The notes under the pieces are model-generated. The model worked only from the letters and a program-made list of their open reading frames with translations, had not been told where the DNA came from and made no database searches. 64,000 nt of DNA from Bombyx mori (lineage: Eukaryota > Arthropoda > Insecta > Lepidoptera > Bombycidae): assembly GCF_030269925.1 (NCBI RefSeq), contig NC_085111.1:4084142-4148141 (forward strand). Direction: 5' to 3'. Of the stretch, positions 43,291 through 54,575 are shown one piece after another. Each line of letters opens with the position of its first letter. The stretch's first letter is position 1. The position numbers were made by a program, and so were the translations under genes.

Positions 43291-43820
43291 GTCGCACGTC
43301 TTACGACCAGCAATTACGCATTGACACAATATCGATTGTTTCAAAAATGTGACCAAGAAAACTATAAAGGATTCGAAATTTTGTAAGTAATAGAACTATA
43401 TTGAGATTAAAGCGTATAAGTTGTTTTAAATGTATTTAATTTTTTTTTGTGACTTATTCATTACAAGCTCCTAAAATACAGGATTTTTAAATGAAAAGCC
43501 ATTTTTCGATTTCAGAAAACACTAAAGTATTATTTTCTGGAACGTTCGCAACTTAAATGACGCTTATGAACATAAAGCATTTTAATTTATGCCACTAATG
43601 AAGACGTTCCCGTCTAGGCATTGAGGGAAGACAACGCGAAGCAATTTCCGGTTTTTAGTTTCAAAAGAGCGGCAGTCGCTTGGCTTCCTTTGCCACAGCG
43701 GGTGGATACCATTGGTCACTAGGCGATTTAAGTTTCATAAATTTCAGTTCATAAATTTCTTTAATTCGCGCATTTTATTTATTACTATACAGCTAATTTA
43801 AAAATTAGTTAGTAACAAGT
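43291..43820. other. Unique AT-rich DNA
   Basis: No gene or repeat is recognised. Confidence 0.4.
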
Positions 43821-44068
43821 TTTTTTTTTTATTGCTTAGATGGGTGGACGAGCTCACAGCCCACGTGGTGTTAAGTGGTTACTGGAGCCCATAGATATCC
43901 ACAACGTAAATGCGCCACCCACCTTGAGATATTATAAGTTCTAAGGTCTCAAGTATAGTTACAACGGCTGCCCCACCCTTCAAACCGAAACGCATTACTG
44001 CTTCACGGCAGAAATAGGCAGGGCGGTGATACCCACCCGCGCGGACTCACAAGAGGTCCTACCGCCAG
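43821..44068 (-). mobile_element. Bm1 SINE, headless
   Basis: T-run, 'attgcttagatgggtggacg' and the full 3' body to 'ggtcctaccgccag'. Well preserved. Confidence 0.9.
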
Positions 44069-44089
44069 TAAGGTTAAAAGTAAAGTTCA

Positions 44090-44275
44090 AGAAGACGAAA
44101 ACTTATGGCCCATTCATTACTATGTAGCTACTGCCATAGATGTCATCACGTGAATGTCACCGCGTGTCTAGATATTCAGAGATTAAGTTTTAAATGTAAA
44201 TTATAATGACCGTCCCACTCTTCGAACTAGAGCACATTCCTGCTCTGCAGCAGAAACCGGCATAGACGATAGTAC
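44090..44275 (-). mobile_element. Very old Bm1-like remnant
   Basis: 'ctgccatagatgtcatcacg' and 'gaccgtcccactcttcgaac' follow the Bm1 order at low identity. Directly abuts the younger Bm1 and the LTR. Confidence 0.5.
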
Positions 44276-44287
44276 CAGTATTTATAC

Positions 44288-44691
44288 TGTTACACCGGTA
44301 AGAGTAACGTCATCTATCGCCAAATAGTCGAACTAATATCGAAGGATCAAGTAGCGCCTAGAACGCTCGAGAAGTACAACGCCATCTATTGACAGATAGC
44401 AGAAACCACTACTAGAGATGTGTGGAATATTCTCGATAATTCTAGGGATGAGGTATAGGCTATAAAAGCGTTGTAGGGATGGCACGCAATCAGTCAGTAA
44501 TCGGAGCTACTCGAAGCGAAACAGCGAACGGATCACCTGAAGCGAAGCGGAACAAGCGAATTGAAAGTTTAAATGTGTTTGTTCGGTGTTTTAAAGTATT
44601 TGTGAAGTGCTTAAGTATTCTAAGCGTTAAATACAGTTTTAAGTTGTACTCCGGTAGAATTTTTATTTATCCCGAGCCCCAGCGCGTAACA
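44288..44691 (+). mobile_element. Solo LTR (404 bp)
   Basis: Starts TGTTACACCGG and ends GCGCGTAACA, so the ends are the inverted TGTTAC/GTAACA with canonical TG...CA. It is flanked by the direct duplication ATAC (44284-44287 and 44692-44695). An internal TATA-type GCTATAAAAG at about 44459-44468 fits an LTR promoter. No internal retroelement genes or second LTR exist nearby, so it is the recombination product of an old LTR retrotransposon. A 4-bp duplication fits Ty3/gypsy or possibly BEL/Pao. The 82-codon frame inside is not a gene. Confidence 0.8.
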
Positions 44692-44695
44692 ATAC

Positions 44696-45245
44696 AAATT
44701 ATATTTTGCGTGTTTAATTCGACTTAAATTTTTTAATTCTTTCTTCTTATTTCTTCTTAATGTGTTGTGAGCTCGAATTCCTATAGACTGGTATTTCCGT
44801 TTTAGAATTGGGAATTCGATCTCATCTCTAGTCGATTTCTCCGATCTCATGTCAAATCTTCGACCTTTAAAGATCGAGTAAAAAAAAACCTTAGTCGAAA
44901 TATATAATTAATAATATGTATCGAGAAAACTCGTGGTATCCCCCTTGAAGCAGTTTGACAAACTCGGATGAGCGCGGGATTGGTTCCGCTGTTTAGTTCC
45001 AGGATTTCACCTCATCCCGGCCCTCGTTTCCGTAGATTATGTAATTGCCTTGCAGAAGTTGTCGATTCAAAACTTACTAGCGCCCGGTATCTTGTTTCCA
45101 GTGAACTGTCATTAGTACTAGTACGTGCTACGTTATGTTCGATACCGCAGATCAAGTTAACTGGTAACCGCTGGCGTAGAGACAAGACTATATGGATGCT
45201 CGTTTAAATTCTACCAGTCATAAACACTCGGATATATTGTGTAGC
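44696..45245. other. Unique spacer
   Basis: No gene is recognised. A 79-codon frame at 44968-45207 is GC-richer but has no motif. Confidence 0.4.
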
Positions 45246-45410
45246 TTTTTTTATTACTTAGATTGGTAGACGAGCTCACAGCCCACCTGGTGTTAAGTGG
45301 TTACTGGAGCCCATAGACGTCGACCACGTAAATTCGCCACCCACCTTGAGATATAAGTTCTAAGATCTCAGTATAGTGACAACGGCTGCCTTACCCTTCA
45401 GACCGAAACT
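45246..45410 (-). mobile_element. Bm1 SINE fused to a Helitron
   Basis: T-run and Bm1 body down to 'cccttcagaccgaaac', where it joins directly to a 5'-truncated Helitron. Both elements lose their facing ends, so a deletion across the pair is the simplest explanation. Confidence 0.85.
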
Positions 45411-45684
45411 TGCTGTTCGTTAGTCTCGCTAAAACTCGAGAACGGCTGGACCGATTTAGCTAATTTTGGTCTTGAATTATTTGTGGAAGTCCAGAGAAAG
45501 TTTAAAAGATAGATAATTAAGAAAATGCTCGGAATTAAAAAAAAATAACAATTTTGTTTTTGATGCACTTTGATGTGGCTCCCGTCGGATGGGTTTCTTT
45601 TGTTTGTTTTAAGTTTATTTTATACAAAAGTTTAGGTCTTTTATTTATCGATTGAGGCACTACGAAGTCTGCCGGGTCAGCTAG
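45411..45684 (+). mobile_element. Non-autonomous Helitron (family H1), 5'-truncated
   Basis: Starts inside the family at 'ttgctgttcgttagtctcgc' (the first ~20 bases lost at the Bm1 junction). It ends with an intact 'gccgggtcagctag' at 45671-45684, followed by T. Confidence 0.85.
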
Positions 45685-46066
45685 TATTAAATAAAAATAG
45701 CAATTCGAATAAAATCAATGTCAACTGAATCCCTTTACAATACGTATGCCTTGAAGCGTTTCGGATTTATTAAAATCCGAGAGACTCCGTCTAGCACCCT
45801 TGTATCGACAATGCCCTAGGGCCATCGATTTCCTTTCACAAATTGAAAATGGAAACAAAGACACCGGTAATGTTCTGATTATTAGGATAATCTTTTTTTT
45901 GAGCACTAAGGAATGTAGGAACTTTTTTTGTGTTAATAATAAAATATTTATTTGCAGTTTTGTGTACTGTGAGCGTTCTTCTGATCTGATGCGAATGTCG
46001 ATTGAAAACACTTTGTTTACACGATTGTTTGAGGTAATTAAACTATATATTTTATGTATGTTAGGG

Positions 46067-46363
46067 AACCGACTAAAATTCCCTTTTTCCTAATCCACGC
46101 CATCTAACGGCTTTATGAAGAATTGTAACGCGCCTCCTAGCGGGCGAAGAAAAAAAAAGGAGTCGACGTTTTCGCGACGCGCGCGCAACATTAAAAAAGG
46201 CTATTTAATTCAAAAGTACGGTTTTTCGCAAATTTTACTATTCAACTTGTGCGTGTGTCCGTGTGTCTTAAACTTCAGCATCCAGAATAGTGCCCCGGGG
46301 ACAGAAGACCACAAACAATATCAAGCAAGCATTTGTGAATACCTTCCCCCTTTTTAGTCGGTT
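46067..46363. mobile_element. Short inverted-repeat element (AACCGACTAAAA)
   Basis: Perfect 12-bp inverted termini AACCGACTAAAA (46067-46078) and TTTTAGTCGGTT (46352-46363) enclose 273 bp, including a CpG-rich stretch near 46170-46195. It encodes an 80-codon plus-strand ATG frame (46115-46357, MKNCNAPPSGRR...) of unknown meaning. A MITE is likely; the target duplication is not evident. Confidence 0.45.
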
Positions 46364-47400
46364 TAGTTTTCTGGGGAATTCAAATTTAAGTCAACAAACC
46401 TTGTTTATACAACAATGTAGTTAAAATGCTTTCAAAATCCTAAATCTTAACATGAAACTAGATTAGTTGCGTTCAATATGCAATTCAAAAGTAAACTTAC
46501 ATTAAAGTAATGTGCCAATCTAGCGCAAATATAGTACGTCACTTCACGGTACTTAAATTATCTTATGGGAAAATTCATACCGACCCGTTGCTTTGTTCCT
46601 ATGCCAAAGTATCTTAGTATCAAAGTATATAAGTATCGTTTTTCAATAAACACACTCTTGCCGTAATAATATTGTAACAATGGTGAGATAATATAAATAT
46701 TATGTACTTGACACACAAAAAAAAAAATCGATAGTTAGAGACTCAATTTTATTTCACCCTAATTTAATATACCATTGACAATAATCGGAGACAAAATAAT
46801 GTTTATTTTCGTATCAACAATGGCCTAACAAAAAAGAAATTGGGCTGCAATTCCACGTACTTTTAAATTATTAATTAAAACTTTTTTGCGACATCGCATA
46901 AAGCAATTTCATTAAGGATAATTATTTGTTCGTTTCCATTAAATATTATAATTAGAACCAATTACGAAGTCGAAAAAAAAAAAATCAATTGCCAAAAACG
47001 TTTTCTAAAAAGAGCTGACCGAAATTTGATTCGCCGAATAAAATTACCATTATTAAATATATTATAATATACATTTTTTTTAATATAAACGCGTCGCGGT
47101 ATTCGCAGCGAATTGTATCTAAAATTTCATTAAATCGAAAGTAAATGAAATGAAAGCGAATTTTACAGTTGAAAAAATTTCAAAAGAACCCGCCTCCGAA
47201 TACTCGATATTGCGTTAAAAGAGACCGCATAATAAAATTGAATTTTTGTGTAAACGTAAACAGTGGACTTTGTCATTTATACGTCTGACTAAATCAGTCT
47301 TCTATTGTACTACAGTCACGTTTTAATTTTAGTGTCTTTAGAAGACGAATGCTATCCGCCTGATGGTGATTAGTCATATACAATATAATATAAAATATTA
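46364..47400. other. Unique AT-rich DNA
   Basis: No gene or repeat is recognised. Confidence 0.4.
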
Positions 47401-47403
47401 AGT

Positions 47404-47512
47404 GGTAAGCAGCGACTTGGCTCTGCCCCTGGCATTGCTGAAGTCCATGGGCGACGGTAACCACTCACCATCAGGTGGGCCGTATGCTTGTCTACAAGGG
47501 AATAAAAAAAAA
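47404..47512 (+). mobile_element. CR1/jockey-like LINE 3' tail, plus strand
   Basis: 'agcagcgacttggctctgcc' through 'caggtgggccgtatgcttgt' and 'ctacaagggaataaaaaaaa': only the last ~110 bp of the element. Confidence 0.8.
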
Positions 47513-48595
47513 TTGTGGTCATTTTAAAGCCACATGCTAAGTGGCAATAAAGATCACTGTGACTACGCGTACTGGTTCACTCTTCGATATGATCATATCA
47601 TTTTTAGATTACACTCATTTGCCAAACCAGCACGGCACTAGAATTAGAAAGAAAAACTTTCATTATGTGCCAACAACTATGTTGAGTGCAGAATTGTTAA
47701 TAATAGTCATAATCCAAACCGAAAAGTTCTAAAACATCTATCTATAATATTCTATAATATTCTATCTGGAATTAAGAATATAACATTTTATTGGTGAAAA
47801 CTTGAAAACGTTATTAGAAAAATAACATGTTGAAATATGTTTAAACTTTGAAGTTTAATCAATAAAATTGATAAGTATCCTAAGTTGAAAGTTTACGTGG
47901 CGTCGCCGCTTTAAGAGTGTATTTGGTCGTTGTAAAATCTTTCTAGTTTCGACTGGAATCACTTCGGGCGCAATAAAATCATTCAAGCGCTTCGGCCAAG
48001 ATGAGAATTTTCATCATAAACCGTTTTTATTCTTGTTCCGTAAATGAAAATTAATATACTTTTATAGTATTTTTTACACTAGCGTAAATTGATGATACAT
48101 TTTTACTTTATCGCCGTAGCTTAGAAGGCTAGACAAAGCGTTGAGTAGGTGTTGAAACTGGCACACACAACAATGTACCTTCAAAACAAAATGATGTTTT
48201 AAATTCTAAAGCTTGCGATAGTAAGACTGCTTCCCGGTAGGACGAGATAAGGTGGAGACAAATCAATGCCATTATACTCGTATATAATGGCGAATATCTA
48301 ACCTTCCAGGTCTGTTTTTATCAACGCATAATCACTTAAGTTAATTTAAGTCACCAGGCCTCAACCATGCAGCATCAAACTATAGAAGATGATTATAAAT
48401 CTCGGGATAGAATCGCTTCCACGACATAGGCATCATAGAGGCGTTCGCATGTGGGTCCCTCCCGAGTCGATATGGACATCACTGGGATGATTTAAGGGTC
48501 CACTAAAAGATTCACAGTCTCGACTAGAGCGTTTGGCGTGAGTTGTCACCCGGGACAGCACCCGGAAAAGCTAAGAAAGGCGGCAGCGATCATCA
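47513..48595. other. Unique DNA
   Basis: No gene or repeat is recognised. A modestly CpG-richer stretch lies at 47895-48000. Confidence 0.4.
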
Positions 48596-48605
48596 CCCCA
48601 AAGAT

Positions 48606-48870
48606 TTTTTTTTATCATTGCAGTATTACTGGTGTCCCGAAGGCCTTTCCAGTTTCATCAGGACAGGTGGGCGAGCAAAGGCTCAGCCAGGAGGGGTGGG
48701 ATTTGCTAACAACTGCCCGAGCGCCTCCGAAGGAGACCTAACAACTCAAGAGCAACTGCTTCGCGAATGAATCTACTACCGGATCGGAACCGCGACCCGC
48801 TGAGAAGATCCGGCGAGGAACTCAGCGGGCTGATGCATGGGTTAGGTTGCACGTCGACCTCTTTGTCGAG
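48606..48870 (-). mobile_element. Jockey-type LINE 3' end with 10-bp TSD
   Basis: Complement of the 3' UTR of the 29468-30423 subfamily: T-run, then 'tggtgtcccgaaggcctttc' through 'ttcgcgaatgaatctactac', ending in the last codons of the ORF (...LDKEVDVQPNP). Perfect duplication CCCCAAAGAT (48596-48605 and 48871-48880). Only about 265 bp were copied. The overlapping plus-strand frames are antisense artefacts. Confidence 0.9.
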
Positions 48871-48880
48871 CCCCAAAGAT

Positions 48881-49520
48881 GCCATACTAATTGAGTCCAA
48901 GGGAACATGGAGACGTTAGCTATCTGACAGCCCGTTCGGTCACACAGATGATGTCGCTTGTATTCCGGTAGACACGGCTCGACAAGAACCAGCCTGTCAT
49001 ATTGGAATGCAATTCACCACAAGATGATGGCTTTGATACCAAATTCAAGCTAAAATACTCTATATAGCTGAAAAGGCCTCTGTCTGTAATATTTATCTTA
49101 AGAAAAAAAATATGTTAATATTTTATTTCAAAAGGTTCAACACTTATCTCGTTATACTCTCGTTACATTCTCCTTCCCTCTCGAGATATAAGTAGAAAAA
49201 AAAAAGTTTGAAAACAAACTTCTGTCCGACGTCAGCAAAGGCTTATCCCTACATTAGCATACGAAAAGTCTACGGAAAAATACTTTGTAAAATACATCAC
49301 GTGTTGTGGTTTTTAACATATTTCTTGGCAGATTTTTTTTTTGTTGAGCGATCACTAGTGTTCATAGAGATGAGTATGAAACTATTTTTATTAATTTGGT
49401 TCGAAATGCTGACCATGATCGCAAGAATAAACTTAATTTAAATTTTCTTTACTGATTACTTCCGTTATCACGTTATCAACGGCTATCACTGATTGTGATA
49501 CCGTGACTGTATATTGTCTG
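48881..49520. other. Unique AT-rich DNA
   Basis: No gene or repeat is recognised. Confidence 0.4.
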
Positions 49521-49521
49521 G

Positions 49522-49524
<3 letters not shown>

Positions 49525-49552
<28 letters not shown>

Positions 49553-49705
49553 TTGCCTTTGTAGGCAGACGAGCATACGGCCCACCTGATGGTAAGTGGT
49601 CACCGTCGCTCATGGACGTCAGCAATGCCAGGGGCAGAGCCAAGCCGCTGCCTACCATAAAGTACTCTCCGCAAGCCTCGTTTGAAGAAGGTTCCAGTGC
49701 TACCA
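49525..49705 (-). mobile_element. CR1/jockey-like LINE tail with 27-nt T-run
   Basis: A long unbroken T-run (49525-49551, complement of the A-tail) is followed by 'attgcctttgtaggcagacg' and the 3' UTR to 'gcctcgtttgaagaagg'. The uninterrupted tail suggests a young insertion. Confidence 0.85.
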
Positions 49706-50428
49706 TAAGCCCCCATGGTAAAACCAACTAAGATGAGGGTAGTCAAATTTTTCGACGCCCAATATTCTTTTAGTCTATTTTCGTATGATCGGGTAACTTA
49801 CACTAACGCTGACTTAATGGAAAAGTCTAAAAAAATAGTAAATAAAATTTCCCTTGCGGGATTTCTCCATTATGATCGTGTTACGAATCACCAACGGATT
49901 TGAAAACACGTCTTAATTGGGTTTTCGTTTTAACAGCACCCTGTATATCATATTATTATATCTTCTTCCTGTCCATCTGAATGATATCGATTCTTATATA
50001 GAAGATTACTTCTATATCAAAATGTAAAATATGTATAAATAAATAATATTTCTGAATTAAAATTATTAATAGTAAATTTTTGTGTATGTATCCTCTTCTC
50101 CCATTCATATGTCGTGTTCTCGCATTAAAACTGTATTATCTCAAAACTTAATAATTTCACAGGAGAGTGTTTTAAAGGTTTAACATATAATATTTTTAAT
50201 ACTAATCATATTAATCGTTTGCAACATTTATTTTTTATTGTTTACCAGTTACATTATCTGTCTTTTAAAGTAAGATAAAATTATGTATTAATTTTGTTAA
50301 TAGTAGTCAAAAAATAGGCAAACTAAAAAACTAAAACTAAACTACGCTCTTTTGACAGTATTTATGAGAAAAATACTGGTGATACCAAATGATTCTGCAT
50401 ATTAATTAAATTTCGAATATTTTTGGAT
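49706..50428. other. Unique AT-rich DNA
   Basis: No gene or repeat is recognised. Confidence 0.4.
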
Positions 50429-50541
50429 TTTTTTTTATTGCCCTTGTAGGCAGACGAGCATACGGCCCACCTGATGGTGAGTGGTTACCGTCGCCCATGG
50501 ACTTCAGCAATGCCAGGGGCAGAGCCAAGCCGCTGCCTACC
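50429..50541 (-). mobile_element. CR1/jockey-like LINE 3' tail
   Basis: T-run, 'attgcccttgtaggcagacg' to 'aagccgctgcctacc', almost identical to 49552-49660. Confidence 0.85.
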
Positions 50542-51640
50542 AGTACACTTTTAATGCGAAAAGACGATGTAATTTTCATAAGTTGTTTTTGGTAATAGGA
50601 TGAACATTCTGTGGTTTCTTTTGGTTTTGTTTAAGGGCTCAGCGAGTCTCATGGATTTAGGTAACGCTAAGGAGCACCATTGAAGTACGAACTATTCGAT
50701 AAATGGCGTGTCAATCTCTTCATTACATAGAGATAGTGCGAACAGGACACAGTCAAGTATGACTGAGACTTTCTAGTTTGAGCTTTTATTTGTCTCATAG
50801 TGTCATTCCTTTTGGTAGGCCACCATTTCCACTATAAGTGAACACTGCGCGGAAAAAGGAGGGTGCTAAGTCAGGATATTATAGGGCTGTTAGGACTATT
50901 TTTGTTCTGGATCTTACCTGGCAAACAAAATAACCTACAGCAGTTAATATTCGATTTCGCGCTTTATATTCCCAATTTTTTGCTTGTAACATTTTCTCGG
51001 TATGAATGTAGAATGTCAATGTGAATAAGACTTGTTTATGCTTGAATAATTTTATCACAACTTAAATGATTATTTTAAGTGCAGCTTCGAATTATAATTT
51101 TAAACAAAATAAATAAATGTCGATTGAAGAATTAAAGCAGAAACTTCCGTTTTAAGACTCGGCTCGTTATTTGTAAATTATTATTTCAATGAATGTTATA
51201 AAATGGAAATGCTTCCAAATTGTTTGCTCCGGAATTACGGAAATGAATAATTAAAATTCTGAAGTTTAATTTCAAACAACTTACTTAACTTTGAGAGTTC
51301 TATATTTAGGATGCTGTCGGCATTCATTTATTAAAATGATTAATTAGATTGCCGTTTTTATTGCGACTGTGTGTCATGTGTTTGCGCCTTTAACAGATTT
51401 AATCGTTCTTCGTTCGAGGCTGATAATTTGATTCGTTGATTTAAAATTCGGAACAGATTTATTGAATATTAAATATGAATCATAAAAGGTCAAACGATTG
51501 AATAGCGTAAAAAAAACAGAAATCAATGAGCACGAAAATTGTAAAGAATTCAAAAAGTCCTATATTAAAAAATGAAAAAAATGAAAGTCGTAATTGAATC
51601 GTAACAGTAGCCTATTTACATATATGTGCAACTCGCGATT
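50542..51640. other. Unique AT-rich DNA
   Basis: No gene or repeat is recognised. Confidence 0.4.
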
Positions 51641-51641
51641 A

Positions 51642-51982
51642 TTTTTTTTTTGTTTTAAGTGGTTACTGGAGCCCGTAGACATCTACAATGTAAATGCGCC
51701 ACCCACCTTGAGATATAAGTTCTAAGGCCTCAGTATAGTTACAACGGCTACCGCACCCTTCAAACCGAAACACATTACTGCTTCACGGCAGAAATAGGCG
51801 GGGTGGTGGTACCTACCCGTGCGGACTCACAAGAGGTCCTACCACCAGTGATTACGCAAATTATAATTTTGCGGGTTTGATTTTTATTACACGATGTTAT
51901 TCCTTCACCGTGGAAGTCAATTGTGAAGTACGTATTTCATTAGAAAAATTGGTACCCGCCTGCGGGATTCGAACACGGGATT
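51642..51982 (-). mobile_element. Bm1 SINE, long copy with partial head
   Basis: T-run then directly 'ttttaagtggttactggagc' (the ~40-bp 'cttagatgggtggacgagct' block is deleted). The rest of the body continues through 'cgatgttattccttcaccgt' into part of the tRNA head ('gggattcgaacacggg' holds the complement of the B box). The outermost head is missing. Confidence 0.88.
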
Positions 51983-53390
51983 CGATCATAGAAAATACTT
52001 CCAGGAATCTGTTAAAACCAAACTCATTGTTCGACGTAATTTGGTTACACAACAAAATATATTTTTTCAAACATTTCCTCAATAAAGAACTAGAAAAAAT
52101 AAGGTATTTACCGACAAACGGGAACACAGTGTCATTTTGCCGTCTCCGGAAGTAGTTACGGACGTCACGGCTGCCGGTTCCGGTGACGTAAATATACAGC
52201 CTTCAAGGCTGTTGGTTTTAATAAATTACGACGTCGGCTGGGGGAATAATTTTTTGAGTTCCTAGGGCCGTGGTTGACGTGTTAAAAGTATTGCAATTTA
52301 GTTTTAAAATGTTGTTGACAATTATCATGTATATTAAGTTGGAGTGGATTGCCTTTTGACTTGCATTGGTTTTGTTAACTAAACGCAAAATTTTCTTTTT
52401 TGAGGTGAATTCATGTTTTTTTTAACCTTTTTTACAATACTAGATTGCTTTTTTACTAGTCAGTTTTTATTTGCGTGAAATCGAAATTAAAGTTTTGAAA
52501 AATAAGGCATAAAATTTTAAGCAAATCTTTACACTTTTGAACTGTAAGAACGCGATTTGAAATATTATTCTAGTCATATGCAAAACTTTGGGGGTTCATT
52601 GTTTTTTCACTTTTTCAATCTAAGGTTTTAATTTATAAATGCAGCTGTTAAATTAATGTTAATCAATTAGTTAATAATGCTGACAATATTAGAAGCAGTC
52701 CAAGGTGTTACATTTTTATTTACTTCGAAAAACAAACTTGCGTCGTTGGAATGAATTTCAAACAAGGAAATCGTAGAGTTCTTACTTGAAGAAATTTCAA
52801 AGTACCAATCGAGTGTTGAGATTACCGTGGAAGTGCAACATAGACAGGCGAATACCGTCCCTAACTGTCCTGATTGTAGTCTGCTTTTCGCTTAAAAAGT
52901 TGAATGCAGTTTGGTCCTTAAGATTCTGACGTTCAGTTTCTTGGTAAATATCATTATCAAGGGTCCACAACATTGGAATCCGCTCGCGGTATAAGATGGC
53001 TTGTCGGCTAATATTGCATTTTACTGAAGCACAACAGTACTAAGTGTAATAAGACAGATTAGCGGACAGCTTTAATTTTAGAATTTGAAAGATGGGTCGA
53101 AAGTGCTTCCTTTGAGCTATCTTACTTAATTACATTCGGAGTAAAATAAGTTCAATTCTTAGATTAATATTAAATATAGAAACTACCCTATTGCTTTTAC
53201 TGGTAGCCTTTTTGGAATTTAGTGTATTTTATCTAGTGTAGAGTCGACTTAGAATAACACCACCCCTCACCACCTAAGCGATGTTAAAAGCAACTATAAA
53301 AGCCTTTATAAAGCGTTTCTAGGAGACTTCAGAGCGTTCTCTGATTATTTAATTATACCAGCGTATTGCTATCTCCGAGCGCATATATTG
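51983..53390. other. Unique AT-rich DNA
   Basis: No gene or repeat is recognised. Confidence 0.4.
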
Positions 53391-53391
53391 G

Positions 53392-53535
53392 TGGTAGGAT
53401 AGGACGCATGGTTAAGTATCACTACCATCCTGCCCATCTCTGCGAAACAGTAATGGATTCGAATGAGTCATCGATCTTAATGTGGGTTTCACGTTATGAT
53501 GTCTACGGACTCCACGGTTAGTCACTTTAAATAAT
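53392..53535 (+). mobile_element. Very old Bm1-like remnant
   Basis: 'ggtggtaggataggacgcat', 'accatcctgcccatctctgc' and 'tgatgtctacggactccacg' keep Bm1 order at low identity. Confidence 0.55.
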
Positions 53536-54447
53536 TCTAACATAATTCTATCGTCCATTTTTGGAGAAAATATTTACGTCTTATTTGCTACAACAATTGT
53601 CCCAATGAAACTAGATAGTGTGGAGTGTGGAAATTAGATAACGTGTAAGAGAGCGGTGGTATATTGTATCTGCTTACAATATTCTTAGGAATCAAGGAGC
53701 TTAGTTGGAAAATGTATGAGGATACTACCCCCATGGGATACTATCCCTAGTAGCCACAAATTGAGATAGAAAAGGTGTATATTAAAGATGTAATGACTGT
53801 TGGATTTTCAATGTTTAAGGCTTACTGGCCAAATTGTTGTTCCTGTTTTTAATTCCACTTCGATCCCAGTATTTAAATGTGCAGCCAATGTAACGTCTTC
53901 AATGTAAACAGATCCCTAGTGCGATATTTGAAACGAAGAAATCGACTGTGATTTGGAATCAAAACCGGATCCCGTGATGAAAGTAGGTCATCATTAGACA
54001 CGGCGATCTATTTTGGCAAATTGGGTTTTATAACTGACCCTTTGTTTCCGAGCCAAGTCTATGAATGCAATGGGCTGTATGTAAAATGAGATATGAATAA
54101 GAAAAGATAAAGCGAATTTCTTATATCGCGCTAGTCTTTTTGTTCGACCTACGCGATGGTCCTAATGTACACGGAACATGCATATGCAAGATTATCTTGT
54201 TGAATTGTTATCTCCGAAAATGAGGTTTTTGACGGATTACTTTTTTCTGATATAGCTATGTATTCGGTGGTAATGGATACGTTTGATTTTGAAAATGATC
54301 AAAAGCAAAATAATAAGAAATATCAAAACTTTTCCCTCTTACTTTTCATTGGATTTGACGCTTACGTTTGATTCGAAGACAAAGCCCGTTCTGCAGTGTA
54401 TATATTGTTAGTGGAATAGAATTAAAAATTACGAATCAAGGGCTTCT
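53536..54447. other. Unique DNA
   Basis: No gene or repeat is recognised. Confidence 0.4.
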
Positions 54448-54575
54448 CGCAGTATTTCTTTCAATGTGGCTTCAAGTCTGCTCTTAAATTGACGAAAAAC
54501 TCTAATAGGTAAGAAAGAAGGACTTCTTCGAAACAAGTTTGAAAAATATCCTAGATCAGCCCCTTACAGTGATTA
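54448..54575 (-). other. Short C-terminal-like ORF
   Basis: The minus-strand frame of about 44 codons reads ...PIRVFRQFKSRL then EATLKEILREALDS and stops. The helical, charged ending looks protein-like, but no start, domain or splice site supports it. It may be a relic of a transposon ORF or chance. Confidence 0.15.
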
